A program made the translations under genes and the position numbers. The notes under the pieces are model-generated. The model searched no databases and was not told where the DNA came from. It saw only the letters and a list, made by a program, of their open reading frames with translations. Positions 33,130 through 42,241 of a stretch of 64,000 nt of DNA are shown here, in pieces. Position 1 is the first letter of the stretch; every line of letters starts with the position of its first letter. Source of the DNA: Cerioporus squamosus. Its lineage: Eukaryota > Basidiomycota > Agaricomycetes > Polyporales > Polyporaceae. The stretch covers positions 1 through 64,000 of the forward strand of contig JABYQS010000182.1 in assembly GCA_022592435.1 (NCBI GenBank), in the 5' to 3' direction.

Positions 33130-34189
33130 CTATTCTGCATTTCGCCTCGCTCACGTTCCGGCAGTTGATCTATAGGTGTAGCGCAGACCTGACTTGACTG
33201 AGTTTGAATTTGACTTACTATATTTGGTACCAAGTAACTCAAGTAAACAATCAGCCACCCAATGTTCGTACTTGAATTCCCGCTTCGTTTCTGCAGTGTT
33301 TGAGCTTAAAAAAGGGCCAAGGGGTAGACAGAGTATGTACCAACACAATGAGGGTATTGGCGTAGGACGGGATTTTGGGCAGGAGGGGAAAAATTAATTC
33401 CTGGTCGCACTGCTGATAGATAGGCACTCAGCACATCATACAGGCTTGCGAGCCTCTCCTGCATGGCATCGTGCCATAAATCACACCTAAGACTGTACAA
33501 ATACATGCATAAGAGCTTATGAAGAGGTTTGTTACGCAGGTGAAGCCCACAAAAATGCACCAAATCTGCGCGAGCGCGCCCTGTACCGCTGTTGTGCAAT
33601 TCCCGGCGCGTTAGCGCCGGAAAGAAAAATCGGTCAAACTCCCAAGTACCTCAGAAAGACGCAAATAATAGCGTCTAACGTGCCCGAGGTGTCACTGAAT
33701 CAATTTTCATTGAGGGGAGCCATTGAGAGCCTGCACGGCCTGCGGCCGTGAATTAATTTAATTAATTTCAATCAATTTCCGAGGCGCCGCTACGCCTATA
33801 GCTCAAGTGCCCACGTTCCCGATGCATTGCACCTGCTTGTAATGTATTCTTGCCTACTCTGATTTGCCGTCTGCTGTCAATCTTCTATCAAGTCATCCAA
33901 TAAGCTATCTAATGCATCTTAACTTCCCTCGCTAATTCGCACCTCGCGGCCAGGTCTGCCCAGAGGGGCCATACTTGTTAGAATATTCCGCATGTACATA
34001 AAGACTACGGACGTACACAAATACGACAGATCTCTGCTCCATCTACACGTTTACCGGCCTGAACCCCCAAAAGACCGAGCGTCAGCCTCCACAGCCTGAC
34101 TCCTCATTGCCAGTATGGGATGGCGAGAGACTCGTATTCAGCCATATTGATGAGTACAAGAGGGTACATGTATACTCAGGCTCGCCGAC
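33130..34189. other. LTR end and unassigned DNA with hairpin cluster
   Basis: To about 33262 this is the last part of the 3' LTR. After that I see no gene. 33600-33800 contains an unusual set of small stem-loops (separate entry). The last part is the left flank of the LINE, ending in its target duplication (34178-34189). Confidence 0.5.
33603..33797. repeat. Cluster of GC-rich stem-loops and an AT palindrome
   Basis: CCGGCGC-GTTA-GCGCCGG (33603-33620), AGACGC...GCGTCT (33657-33676), CACGGCC-TGC-GGCCGTG (33734-33750), AATTAATTTAATTAATT (33751-33767) and AGGCG...CGCCT (33782-33797) occur within 200 bases. Such compact GC stems set in AT-rich DNA resemble intergenic double-hairpin elements of fungal mitochondrial genomes. 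Confidence 0.6.
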
Positions 34190-34330
34190 GGGGACTCCTC
34201 TTGGCTCTCTACCACCACCTGCGGCAACTTTCCCATGCTCGATTCGCCCAGGAGTCGAATTTGCAGCGTGCGGCGCACCTAGGACTGGTCTAACTAGAGC
34301 TAGATACGTTTTACTAGGAGTACTACTCGC

Positions 34331-36037
34331 ATGTCTCACACTTCGGGAGGAGCTAGTCGGTCGGGGACGCCAGCACCAGCGGGATCGCAGACTCGGCCCA
34401 AGCGCCAGACCGCCACGTCAACCGCGTTGTCAGCCTTGTCCGCTGCAGACCTCTTCAAGCACCACACAGACGACATCCAGGATGCCAAGAAGGCGCACGA
34501 AGTGCTCGCTGGGAGATTTCTAGTGCCCTCGAATGTACCTCCGGCTGTGGAGCACCTACTAGCGGCCTTACTCGCCCTAGCGCAGTCGAAGCCGGGCGCG
34601 CCGATCACGGTTCAGGCCCTCGTAGCGCTGTACCACTACGGGAAGGCCGCTTTCGAGACGGAGCTGGCGAACGGGGTGGCTAACGCGACCGCGAAGAAGC
34701 TCGAAACGCAGCTGCAAGCGGCATTCAAGACGGCCACGGCAGACGCGCGCAAGCAGATGGAGGGTATGGTGCGAGGGATGCAGGACCAGGTTGCAGACTC
34801 GAGACGGTCTATGGGGGAAGCTGTTGCGGGAGCGAGCAAATTACTGGAGGAAGTCAAGACCGTGGTGGCGGACGGGGCTGTTGGGTCTACGTCCCCAGGT
34901 GAGTCCTTCACTTCGAGACCGAGAACATATGCGCAGGCTCTCCGTGCAACCGAGGGACCTCAGCTGTCGCCGCAGTGCGCCCGAGCGGTTGCGCGCGCGC
35001 AGCTGAGGGAGAAGCAGCTGCTAGTCGACGGCCTCGCGCCCGACAGCGGAGAGCGGCTCTCGGCCGCGGTGCTAGTGGCCAAGGCTCACATGGCCCTAAA
35101 CATTATGAAAGACGAGAAGGGATACGAGCTACCGGAGGGCATTAAGATCCTCGCGGCATCTGTCCTGGCTAATGGGGGTGTTGTCTACAAATTCGAGAGC
35201 GCGAGCAGCGCTGCCTGGGTGAAGCGCGATGGAATACTGGAGGACTTCCAGAAGGGCCTCGGAGTGGGGGCGCAGGTGAAGCCGCGGTACTACAAGGTGG
35301 TGGCGGAGTACGTCCCGGTTACGTTTGAGCCGGACAACCCGTATGACCTCACGGTGGTGGAGAGTGACAATGATATTCAACATGGCAACCTGGTGGCGGC
35401 GCGCTGGATCAAGTCCCCAGAGAAGAGAGCTCCGGGGCAGCGCGTCGCATTTCTACTGATCTCTTTCCTCACTGTGCAGGACGCCAATCGCGCGGTGGCA
35501 GACGGTCTCTACATCGCGAGCAAGCACATCACGGTCCGACGCGACCAGGAGGAGCCGCAACGGTGCGCGAAGTGTCACAAGTACGATCCGCCGCACCTTG
35601 CGCGGGACTGCAAGGCGATACACGAGACCTGCGCCAACTGCGCGTCGATTCACCATCGGACTGCGGAGTGTACCGTCTCCAGGCACGACAATTTCCGGTG
35701 CACCAACTGCAACAACGAGCGCGGTCACGCCGCATGGGAGAAGTCGTGCCCCGCATACAAGCAGGCGCTACAGCGGTTGTGGGCTCGGAGGCCTGAGGCG
35801 GGGTTCCGGTTCTTCCCATTGGCGGATGATCCCTACACCTGGGAGTCGGTGGACGGCGGTGAGGGGCTCTTCCCGACGAGACACGGTCAGGCAGGGCGGC
35901 GCAGCCCACCGAGACAGCTAAGTCGTTCACCTCCTGGACCTGTGCGGTCACAACGTGAAGGGAGCCTGCTCAGCGAACTCATTGCAGATGTGATTGACAG
36001 CATACATGGTACTCCCCTCTCCCCCATCCTTGCCTGA
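34331..36037 (+). CDS. LINE ORF1, zinc-knuckle RNA-binding protein
   Basis: 568 residues. Low-complexity Ser/Thr start, an Ala-rich helical middle (about residues 90-200), a mixed domain, and three CCHC-type knuckles near the C-terminus: CAKCHKYDPPHLARDC, CANCASIHHRTAEC and CTNCNNERGHAAWEKSC (about 35562-35750). Such ORF1 proteins bind element RNA and act as chaperones in the ribonucleoprotein. A basic Pro/Arg-rich C-terminal region follows. Its TGA (36035-36037) shares an A with the ATG of ORF2. No frameshift is visible. Confidence 0.93.
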   Translation: MSHTSGGASRSGTPAPAGSQTRPKRQTATSTALSALSAADLFKHHTDDIQDAKKAHEVLAGRFLVPSNVPPAVEHLLAALLALAQSKPGAPITVQALVALYHYGKAAFETELANGVANATAKKLETQLQAAFKTATADARKQMEGMVRGMQDQVADSRRSMGEAVAGASKLLEEVKTVVADGAVGSTSPGESFTSRPRTYAQALRATEGPQLSPQCARAVARAQLREKQLLVDGLAPDSGERLSAAVLVAKAHMALNIMKDEKGYELPEGIKILAASVLANGGVVYKFESASSAAWVKRDGILEDFQKGLGVGAQVKPRYYKVVAEYVPVTFEPDNPYDLTVVESDNDIQHGNLVAARWIKSPEKRAPGQRVAFLLISFLTVQDANRAVADGLYIASKHITVRRDQEEPQRCAKCHKYDPPHLARDCKAIHETCANCASIHHRTAECTVSRHDNFRCTNCNNERGHAAWEKSCPAYKQALQRLWARRPEAGFRFFPLADDPYTWESVDGGEGLFPTRHGQAGRRSPPRQLSRSPPGPVRSQREGSLLSELIADVIDSIHGTPLSPILA

Positions 36038-39000
36038 TGTCGGACACACTCGCGACACTCCGGATCTGGCAGCAAAACCTCAACAAATCTCTCGACGCAC
36101 AAAGCTACCTCATCAACACAGCAAAAGAGGATCAGTACGACGTCATCGCGATACAGGAGCCATACATGGATTGGAACAAACTGACACGCGCGCATTCCCG
36201 CTGGATCGTTCTGTACCTCTGCGGACACCACGATTCACAGGAGCGTCTGCGTGCGGTCATGCTGGTCAGCACCAAGATATCCACCAAGGCATGGTACCAG
36301 GTCGAGAGCAAGTGCCCTGACATGACTGTGGTCTCGTTCAAGACAGCAGACGGTGCGCGTACACACCTGTTCAACCTCTACATTGACGGAAATCACGACA
36401 GGACGCTGCATGCAGCTGCACGGCTGGCGCACAAGCTGCACCGGCAGTGCCAGGGCCAGGGACCGCAGTACTTCGTCTGGCTAGGGGACTTCAATCGCCA
36501 CCATCCGACTTGGGACGACCCGCGCAACGGGCACCTCTTCACTCCAAGTTCTCTCGAGTGTGCACAACTGCTGATAAACTATTACTCTGATCTAGGCATG
36601 ACAATGGCGCTGCCGCCGTCGTTGCCCACGCTGCGCGCATCCCGCACGAAGAATCTCACGAGGCCCGACAACGTCTTCTGCTCCGAGGAGCTACTGGAGC
36701 GAGTGTCGCTATGCAAAGTCGACATGGTCTACCAGGGTCCCAAGGCGGACCATTTCCCGATCATCACCCACCTGGAGGTGCCGCTGGCGAAGGCGACAGT
36801 GGAGCGGCGGCGCAACTTTCGAGCGGTGGATTGGGAGGAGTTCAGGAAGACACTGGCGGATGGGCTCGAGACGGCGCACCTCGTAGAGCACATCGACTCT
36901 TCCCAAGACTTTGACCACACCCTCGAGGGTCTACTGGCGGCCATTAACAAGGCGATCGAGGAGCACGTTCCGTTCACGACCATCACCCCGTACACCAAGC
37001 CCTGGTTCACGAGCGAGCTCGCAGAGGCACGCAGAAAGATGCACGATCTGGCGCGGGAGGCAAAGGCGTTCAAGTTGGACACCGCGCACCCGGCGCATCG
37101 AGCCTACCGGAAAGCCCGGAACCAGTACACTGACCTGCAACGGTACTCGAAGAAGGACTGCTGGGCTTCGTTCCTGGAGAATACTGACGACACCACGATC
37201 TGGAAGACCAATCGGTTCCTGAGCAGAGGTCCGACGGATGGCAGCAAATCGTGCATACCGGCACTCAAAGCAACGAGTGATGACGGGCAGGCGGTGCTGC
37301 TTACGGACAACGTGGATAAAGGAGCTGAGTTCTACAGGACTTTCTTCCTGCCGCACGTCGACGACACTGAAATCCCAGCTGATCAGGAATACCCAGAGCC
37401 CAAGTACGCTTTTGAGCCGATCACGGACAAGCAGGTACGGCGCGCCATCCGGCAGCTGAAGTCCTTCAAGGTTCCGGGCCCAGACGGAATCCCCAACGAG
37501 GTGTACCAAGCGACGGCAGACGTCTTGGTCCCGGTACTGGGCCGACTCTTCCGCGCGACCTTCGAGCTGCAATACTACCCCGAACGGTGCAAGATCTCGG
37601 ACACTGTGGTCCTGCGTAAGCCAGGAAAGACGGACTACACGGTGGCGAAGGCGTATCGGGGCATAGCGCTGCTAAGTTGCCTCTCGAAGATTCTCTCCCG
37701 CTGTGTTGCTAACGTTCTCGTCTACCACGCAGAGAAGCATGGCATGCTGCCAAACCATCAATTCGGAGGTCGTGCAGGCAGGCAGACCACTGACTCGCTG
37801 CACCTGGTCCAGAAGACAGTGAAGGATGCGTGGCGGAGGGGTAAGGTTGCAGCGGCACTCTTTCTGGACATCAAGTCCGCTTTTCCAGCTGCGGTCCCGG
37901 AGCGTCTCTACCACATCCTGCGCATGCGCGGGGTGCCAGTGGAGTACGTCCAGTGGCTGAAGGTCAAGCTGACGGGTCGCCGGACCATCCTCAAGTTCGA
38001 CGACTTCGTGTCCAACATGTTCCTCATCGAGCGCGGCATGGACCAGGGTTGCCCCCTCTCTGTCATCCTCTACGCATTCTACAACGCGGTGCTGGTCGAA
38101 GCTGCGAACCCATCGAAGGGAGAGACAGCTGAGGGCTCCATGGACGACGTTGCGGTACTTGTGACTGGGCGCACGTTTGGGGAGGCACATGCACAGCTCA
38201 AGGACTTCATGGAGCGCGAGGGCGGCGCAGAGGCCTGGTCAGCCACACACCACTCCCCCTTCTCCGTCGATAAGTTCGGTCTTGTGAACTTCTCGCGCAA
38301 GCTCAGCATCAAGCGAGGCCGTCTTGGACCTGCCTTGCAGCTGCAGGGACATCACGTCCAGGCTGCCCCCTACCACCGCTTTCTTGGAGTTCTCGTCGAC
38401 TGCGAGCTCCGTCACCATCCACAGGTTGCAGACGCCTTTGCAAAAGGGACAGCGTGGACAGCGCTCATGAGACGCATGGGACAGTCAAGACTCGGGCTGC
38501 CGTTGGGGACGCTGCTGCGCCTCTATCTGGCGGTTGCAGTCCCACGCATCCTCTACGCCGCGGACACGTTCTTGCTCCCAGTGAGGAAGGCGACGGACCA
38601 GAAGGCTTCCTCCGGGACGGTGGGGCACATAAAGAAGCTGGCGCAAATCCAGCGGCAGGCCGTCATCATTGTCACAGGCGCCATGAAGACAACTGCCACC
38701 GATGCACTGGAGGCGCACCTGCGCCTGCTCCCTTTCGACTTGCTCGTCGACAAAATCTGCTTCCACGCCGCAGCTCGCCTCTGCTCTCTTCCCTCCTCAC
38801 ACCCTCTGCACACCCATGTCAAGAAAGCCTCCAAGCCAGTTGGATCGCACCGATCGCATATGCACGAGCTGCTCCAGCTGTATGCCCCGCGCATCTCTCA
38901 GGACAGGATGGAGAAGGTTGCCGCGTTTCGTCACCCACCGCACTGGGAGCCAGCGCACCAGACCGACATTGCCAGCTCGAAGGAGGAGGCGGCGGAGAGC

Positions 39001-40050
39001 GAGACCCGGTGGGTCCAGCGCGAGGGGCTGCGGATCTACTCGGACGGGTCGGAGCTGGAGGGCGGAGTTGGCGCTGCGGCAGTACTCTTCAACGCGCGCG
39101 CAAGGCAGTGGAAGTCGCTGCGCCTCTTCCTGGGGCCGGCCGACGAGCACACCGTGTATGAGGCGGAGACAGTCGGGGCCATCCTGGGAACAGAGTTGGT
39201 CAAGAGGGAGCGCAGGGTTGGTCGGGTCGCCTCCGTGGCGCTGGATGGCAAGTCGGCGATCGAAGGGTCTCTGGTGCGCGAGGCACGTCCTAGCCACTAC
39301 CTCACCGATCTGCTGCACGACCGGATCGCGGCGACAAGACGACAGCATCGGAACCTGGAACTCACGCTGCGGTGGGTCCCTGGACATGAGGAGATTGCCG
39401 GGAACGAGCAGGCCGACTGCGACGCCAAGCTGGCAGCCTCCGGTGACTCTAGCTCGGTTCGCCTCCTCCCAGCAGCACTGCGTCGACCTCTCCCTGTCAG
39501 CCTGTCAAAAGCGAAGCAAGTATACAACAAGGAACTCGAGGCGCAAGCAGCCAAGCGTTGGCGAGACTCTGAGAGGGGAAAGAAGCTCCGGCGAGTGGAT
39601 TCTGCGCTGCCCTCTGACCGCTTCAAGAAGCTTGTTGCGCCCCTGCCGCGGCGCAACACTTCTCTACTGATCCAACTTCGTACAGGACACGTGCCGTTGA
39701 ACCACCACTTGCACACAATTGGCCGGGCGGACACACAGCGGTGCTCGGGGTGCGGCGCGGCGAAGGAGACGGTGATGCACTTTGTGCTGCAGTGCCCAAA
39801 GTTCTCCTTGCAGCGCCGCGTCTTTCTAGGCCCGCTGGGACGCAATGGATCCCGTCTCGACTACCTCCTGTCAACGCAGGAGGGCATGGACCGGCTCTTC
39901 AAGTTTGTCAACGCCACCCGACGACTGCACCACACGTTCGGCGACCTACAAACTGCGGACCGCAAGGACGCCGACAGCACCGGTGACGATCGCGCTCCAG
40001 CGCAACGCCGCATGCGGCAGACCACGCTGAGATTCCATTCTTCTTCATGA
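36037..40050 (+). CDS. LINE ORF2: endonuclease, reverse transcriptase, RNase H
   Basis: 1337 residues in one open frame. APE-type endonuclease: WQQNLNKS, AIQEPY (catalytic Glu), WLGDFNRHHPTWDD (Asp/Asn), KADHFPI (His). RT: VPGPDGIPNEV, AYRGIALLS, AALFLDIKSAFP (motif A Asp), QGCPLSVILY, and GSMDDVAVLV (the catalytic DD pair in motif C). RNase H: IYSDGSELEGGVGAA (Asp), EAETVGAIL (Glu), ALDGKSAIEG (Asp), WVPGHEEIAGNEQAD (His/Asp). C-terminal C-x2-C...H...C finger RCSGCGAAKETVMHFVLQC. All catalytic residues I can place are present. It would nick the target and copy the LINE RNA there. Start is the ATG overlapping the ORF1 stop as TGATG. Confidence 0.95.
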   Translation: MSDTLATLRIWQQNLNKSLDAQSYLINTAKEDQYDVIAIQEPYMDWNKLTRAHSRWIVLYLCGHHDSQERLRAVMLVSTKISTKAWYQVESKCPDMTVVSFKTADGARTHLFNLYIDGNHDRTLHAAARLAHKLHRQCQGQGPQYFVWLGDFNRHHPTWDDPRNGHLFTPSSLECAQLLINYYSDLGMTMALPPSLPTLRASRTKNLTRPDNVFCSEELLERVSLCKVDMVYQGPKADHFPIITHLEVPLAKATVERRRNFRAVDWEEFRKTLADGLETAHLVEHIDSSQDFDHTLEGLLAAINKAIEEHVPFTTITPYTKPWFTSELAEARRKMHDLAREAKAFKLDTAHPAHRAYRKARNQYTDLQRYSKKDCWASFLENTDDTTIWKTNRFLSRGPTDGSKSCIPALKATSDDGQAVLLTDNVDKGAEFYRTFFLPHVDDTEIPADQEYPEPKYAFEPITDKQVRRAIRQLKSFKVPGPDGIPNEVYQATADVLVPVLGRLFRATFELQYYPERCKISDTVVLRKPGKTDYTVAKAYRGIALLSCLSKILSRCVANVLVYHAEKHGMLPNHQFGGRAGRQTTDSLHLVQKTVKDAWRRGKVAAALFLDIKSAFPAAVPERLYHILRMRGVPVEYVQWLKVKLTGRRTILKFDDFVSNMFLIERGMDQGCPLSVILYAFYNAVLVEAANPSKGETAEGSMDDVAVLVTGRTFGEAHAQLKDFMEREGGAEAWSATHHSPFSVDKFGLVNFSRKLSIKRGRLGPALQLQGHHVQAAPYHRFLGVLVDCELRHHPQVADAFAKGTAWTALMRRMGQSRLGLPLGTLLRLYLAVAVPRILYAADTFLLPVRKATDQKASSGTVGHIKKLAQIQRQAVIIVTGAMKTTATDALEAHLRLLPFDLLVDKICFHAAARLCSLPSSHPLHTHVKKASKPVGSHRSHMHELLQLYAPRISQDRMEKVAAFRHPPHWEPAHQTDIASSKEEAAESETRWVQREGLRIYSDGSELEGGVGAAAVLFNARARQWKSLRLFLGPADEHTVYEAETVGAILGTELVKRERRVGRVASVALDGKSAIEGSLVREARPSHYLTDLLHDRIAATRRQHRNLELTLRWVPGHEEIAGNEQADCDAKLAASGDSSSVRLLPAALRRPLPVSLSKAKQVYNKELEAQAAKRWRDSERGKKLRRVDSALPSDRFKKLVAPLPRRNTSLLIQLRTGHVPLNHHLHTIGRADTQRCSGCGAAKETVMHFVLQCPKFSLQRRVFLGPLGRNGSRLDYLLSTQEGMDRLFKFVNATRRLHHTFGDLQTADRKDADSTGDDRAPAQRRMRQTTLRFHSSS

Positions 40051-40560
40051 TCCTCTTCGCGCTCGCTGATCGCATGCTTGGGTTCTGCAGCTCATCCTTG
40101 GCTTCTGCGTCTCTCTCTCTTCTCTCATACCTGCTAGTTTGTCCGGTGAGTGCCAGACGTGTGCATCGGCGGCTGTGTCATCGTCAGGAGCAGGGGAGTT
40201 CTGACATGGGGAGGGGCAACCAACCCATGTACCCCGTCTAGAGATTATGAGTAAAGATGGCGCAAGCCCACGGTTTACCAACCTGCTGCCTTACCCCTGG
40301 AGGGTCGGGCGGGTGGCGGCGGTCACGGTGCATGCGTCCTGGCACTCGCTGGGACTCCCTACTGTACCTCATGCTACCACACTTACTCACCTCCCAGCAT
40401 CAGCTTCTATCCCTTCGGGCGTCCTCAGACACCGGGGGCCACTGTTCTACGTAGATTCGTTCCGCTCTCTCGCGACTGTAGTGTAACGCACGCTTGTATT
40501 GTGTCCGACATGGGGCTAGGCCCTAACGGGACAATAAAAGGATTTGAAGAAGAAGAAGAA
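40051..40560 (+). other. LINE 3' UTR and (GAA)n tail
   Basis: 510 bases after the ORF2 stop without coding features, with an ACAATAAAAGG polyadenylation-like signal near 40530 and the (GAA)5 tail. The end of this region would be recognised by the reverse transcriptase. Confidence 0.7.
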
Positions 40561-40588
40561 GGCTCGCCGACATACTACGTCCGCATCA

Positions 40589-42221
40589 TCACCCGCAGTG
40601 ACAACGTCTACCACATGTGTAGCACTGAAGGGCCGGGGGTCGATTCGGGTCGAGGTAGTCGCGTCGATCCTCGAGCGGATCGTCATTCCAGGATATCAAG
40701 TATTTGACGATAGTCATGCTCGTCAGCTCCATACTCCATCCTCCCCAATCGCATATACGCCGCAGAGGCCATCTACATCCGCTGGAGAGCCATTGACATC
40801 CACCTCTGCGGAATGAATGTGTGCCATACGGATCTGGATCGACTCCGATGTCGACCAGATTGTGACGGAATAGCTCCAAAAACTGCTGGGCTGCCTGCAA
40901 ACGCATTGAGGTGACACAAAAGCATGAGGTAAGGGCGGACCCACTATCGCCTTCTGCCTGTCTCCGATGTGATCTCCACGTTTGATGGGAGGATATAAGA
41001 AGCCTGGGCTAGGCCCCCGTACTCGCAACCACATTCGAAGGGCTCGGACAGGGCAGAGGAACGCCTCCTCTTCAGGGCGCTGATAGAGGTAGAAGGGTTT
41101 GCCATCTGGACGGCAAGAACGTCAGTGGATGGACACAAGCGCGAGAGCCACACATCGTTACTCACCCCCATCCTGGTGCGTTTTCCTAAATGGCAACTCT
41201 AGCTTGATACATGCCCGGTTGTCGTTCAGTACTTGGACGTGCTTCAAGTCTATGTGCATGAGCTCGTCGTACCGCAACAAGCACCAGAACGCGATGGTAG
41301 ACGCAGAATGGGTGAGCAGGCGTGCATGTTGTCCCCTGTCGCTGGAGATCCAGTTGGAGGGAGAAGAATTGAACTCGTACAACCGTCGAAGTATATCTGG
41401 CGTGATCGCACGAGCACTCATCGCTACCTGGCCGCTACGAGCCTGCAAATTGTGACGTTAACGAAAGAGGTGCGAAGCGACCGATCCGATGATGATTCGT
41501 CTTACCTTCCGGCGGCGCAACGAGACCATATACCGAGAGACGCGATCTGACATGGAAGGGTTGCCGATCCACCTCCCACTGTCCGATAGCCTCCAAGGCT
41601 GTCTGCCCCTGGAATTCGACTGACCATACCCATATGACAGACTCGCACGCATCTTCATAGCGTGCGAGTAGGAGTTGCGTGCGTCGCCCGAAGCCCGAGT
41701 GGACCCATCCACTTTTAACTCGTCGCAGCTGGAGGTGCCACATGTTACGCCAATGATTGGGGGAAGAATGAAAAGAGAAAGCCGACTCACTGTTCCAATA
41801 TCCAGAGACAGATGATTTCTGGAGTGTCCGAGGGGAGCTCTTCTCCGAACGGGTCGCTGCCATCAGGAAACAGTCCCCTGCTAGCGACCCAGAGACGGTA
41901 GTTCTGGATATGACTTCCGTTCCGAACACATCCAATGAGAGGAATTTGGAGGTTTAATGAGCATATCGTCACTCACCGTTTGTAATTCGTGCTCGTCTTT
42001 GCGGTGACACCGGTCGATGCCTCCTCCACTCCTGTCATCCACGACGCGGCGGGACCAGATGTGGCTTCAGCTGCATCCTGCTCTTCGTTCTCGATGAGAG
42101 CCCAGGCCTGCGAGGTATGAGCCTCTTGCTCTGCATTGAGGTCGTCGTCGACGTCCTCCTCTGTGACTGCCTCGGAATCGGAGATCTGCAAACCTCGAAG
42201 ATTGAGCCTGCGACGTGGCAT
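40589..42221 (-). CDS. Tyrosine recombinase (Crypton-like), complete
   Basis: Multi-exon gene read leftward: exon 1 from ATG 42221 (MPRRRLNLRG, acidic), then NYRLWVASRGLFP (near 41900), an exon with YSHAMKMRASLSYGYG and VSRYMVSLRRRK (41725-41500), an exon with FWCLLRYDELMHIDLKHV (near 41260; first catalytic Arg), one with CPVRALRMWLRV (near 41050), and the last with YGTHSFRRGG (H-x2-R), ICDWGGWS and TIVKYLISWND (nucleophile Tyr), ending CYTCGRRCHCG. This is the catalytic R-H-R-Y set of tyrosine recombinases and a C-terminal Cys signature common in agaricomycete copies. It would cut and rejoin DNA by site-specific recombination. One splice site (donor near 40965) is non-GT, possibly GC. The stop is about 18 bases from the LINE insertion point. 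Confidence 0.8.
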
Positions 42222-42225
42222 GATG

Positions 42226-42241
42226 CCACTACTAGTAGTGG
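42226..42241. promoter_or_regulatory. 16-bp perfect palindrome beside recombinase start codon
   Basis: CCACTACTAGTAGTGG, four bases upstream of the recombinase ATG. Could be an operator, a recombinase recognition site (inverted half-sites) or a 5' UTR hairpin. A related CCACTACTAG occurs at 17388. Confidence 0.5.

Larger units (their letters stand above)
14951..33262 (+). mobile_element. Ty3/Gypsy (chromodomain) retrotransposon with nested insertions
   Basis: Composite of a Gypsy LTR element: truncated 5' LTR (14951 to about 15192), gag (15235-18573), protease, RT, RNase H, integrase and chromodomain (18736-23343), extra ORFs after pol (23514 to about 27830), polypurine tract (27829-27840) and 3' LTR (from 27841). 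Nested are a MITE (17160-18194), an inverted tRNA-like element (27039-27569), an autonomous hAT (27920-31509) and a MITE (32411-33121). The right end is approximate: a TGTTC next to the left LTR (14946-14950) recurs at 33263-33267, a possible 5-bp target duplication, but the LTR does not end in a clean CA there. Order of domains (PR-RT-RH-INT-chromodomain) is that of chromoviruses. Many stops and frameshifts make it inactive. Confidence 0.85.
27841..33262 (+). repeat. 3' LTR, split by two insertions
   Basis: LTR pieces are 27841-27919, 31518-32410 and 33130 to about 33262, roughly 1.1 kb once the hAT (27920-31509), the MITE (32411-33121) and their duplicated target bases are removed. The first 240 bases match the 5' LTR. 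A TATA box lies at 32107 and internal direct repeats downstream of it. The exact right end is uncertain because the 5' LTR lacks this part. Confidence 0.75.
34190..40560 (+). mobile_element. Full-length LINE (Tad-like), with target duplication
   Basis: Non-LTR retrotransposon with two intact ORFs. Flanked by GGCTCGCCGAC (34179-34189 and 40561-40571), an 11-bp target duplication that extends to 12 if the preceding A is counted. The 3' end is a short (GAA)5 tail at 40546-40560 instead of poly(A). The 5' UTR is about 140 bases. An endonuclease plus RT plus RNase H in ORF2 and zinc-knuckle ORF1 are the layout of the fungal Tad clade. Perfect duplication and intact ORFs suggest a recent insertion. 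Confidence 0.93.

Noticed and set aside
34009..40707. An open plus-strand frame that continues across the LINE insertion point (VWDGERL... left, YYVRIITRS... right)
   Set aside because: About 107 codons once joined, but the minus strand is occupied by the recombinase gene end and no domain is recognisable; likely chance.
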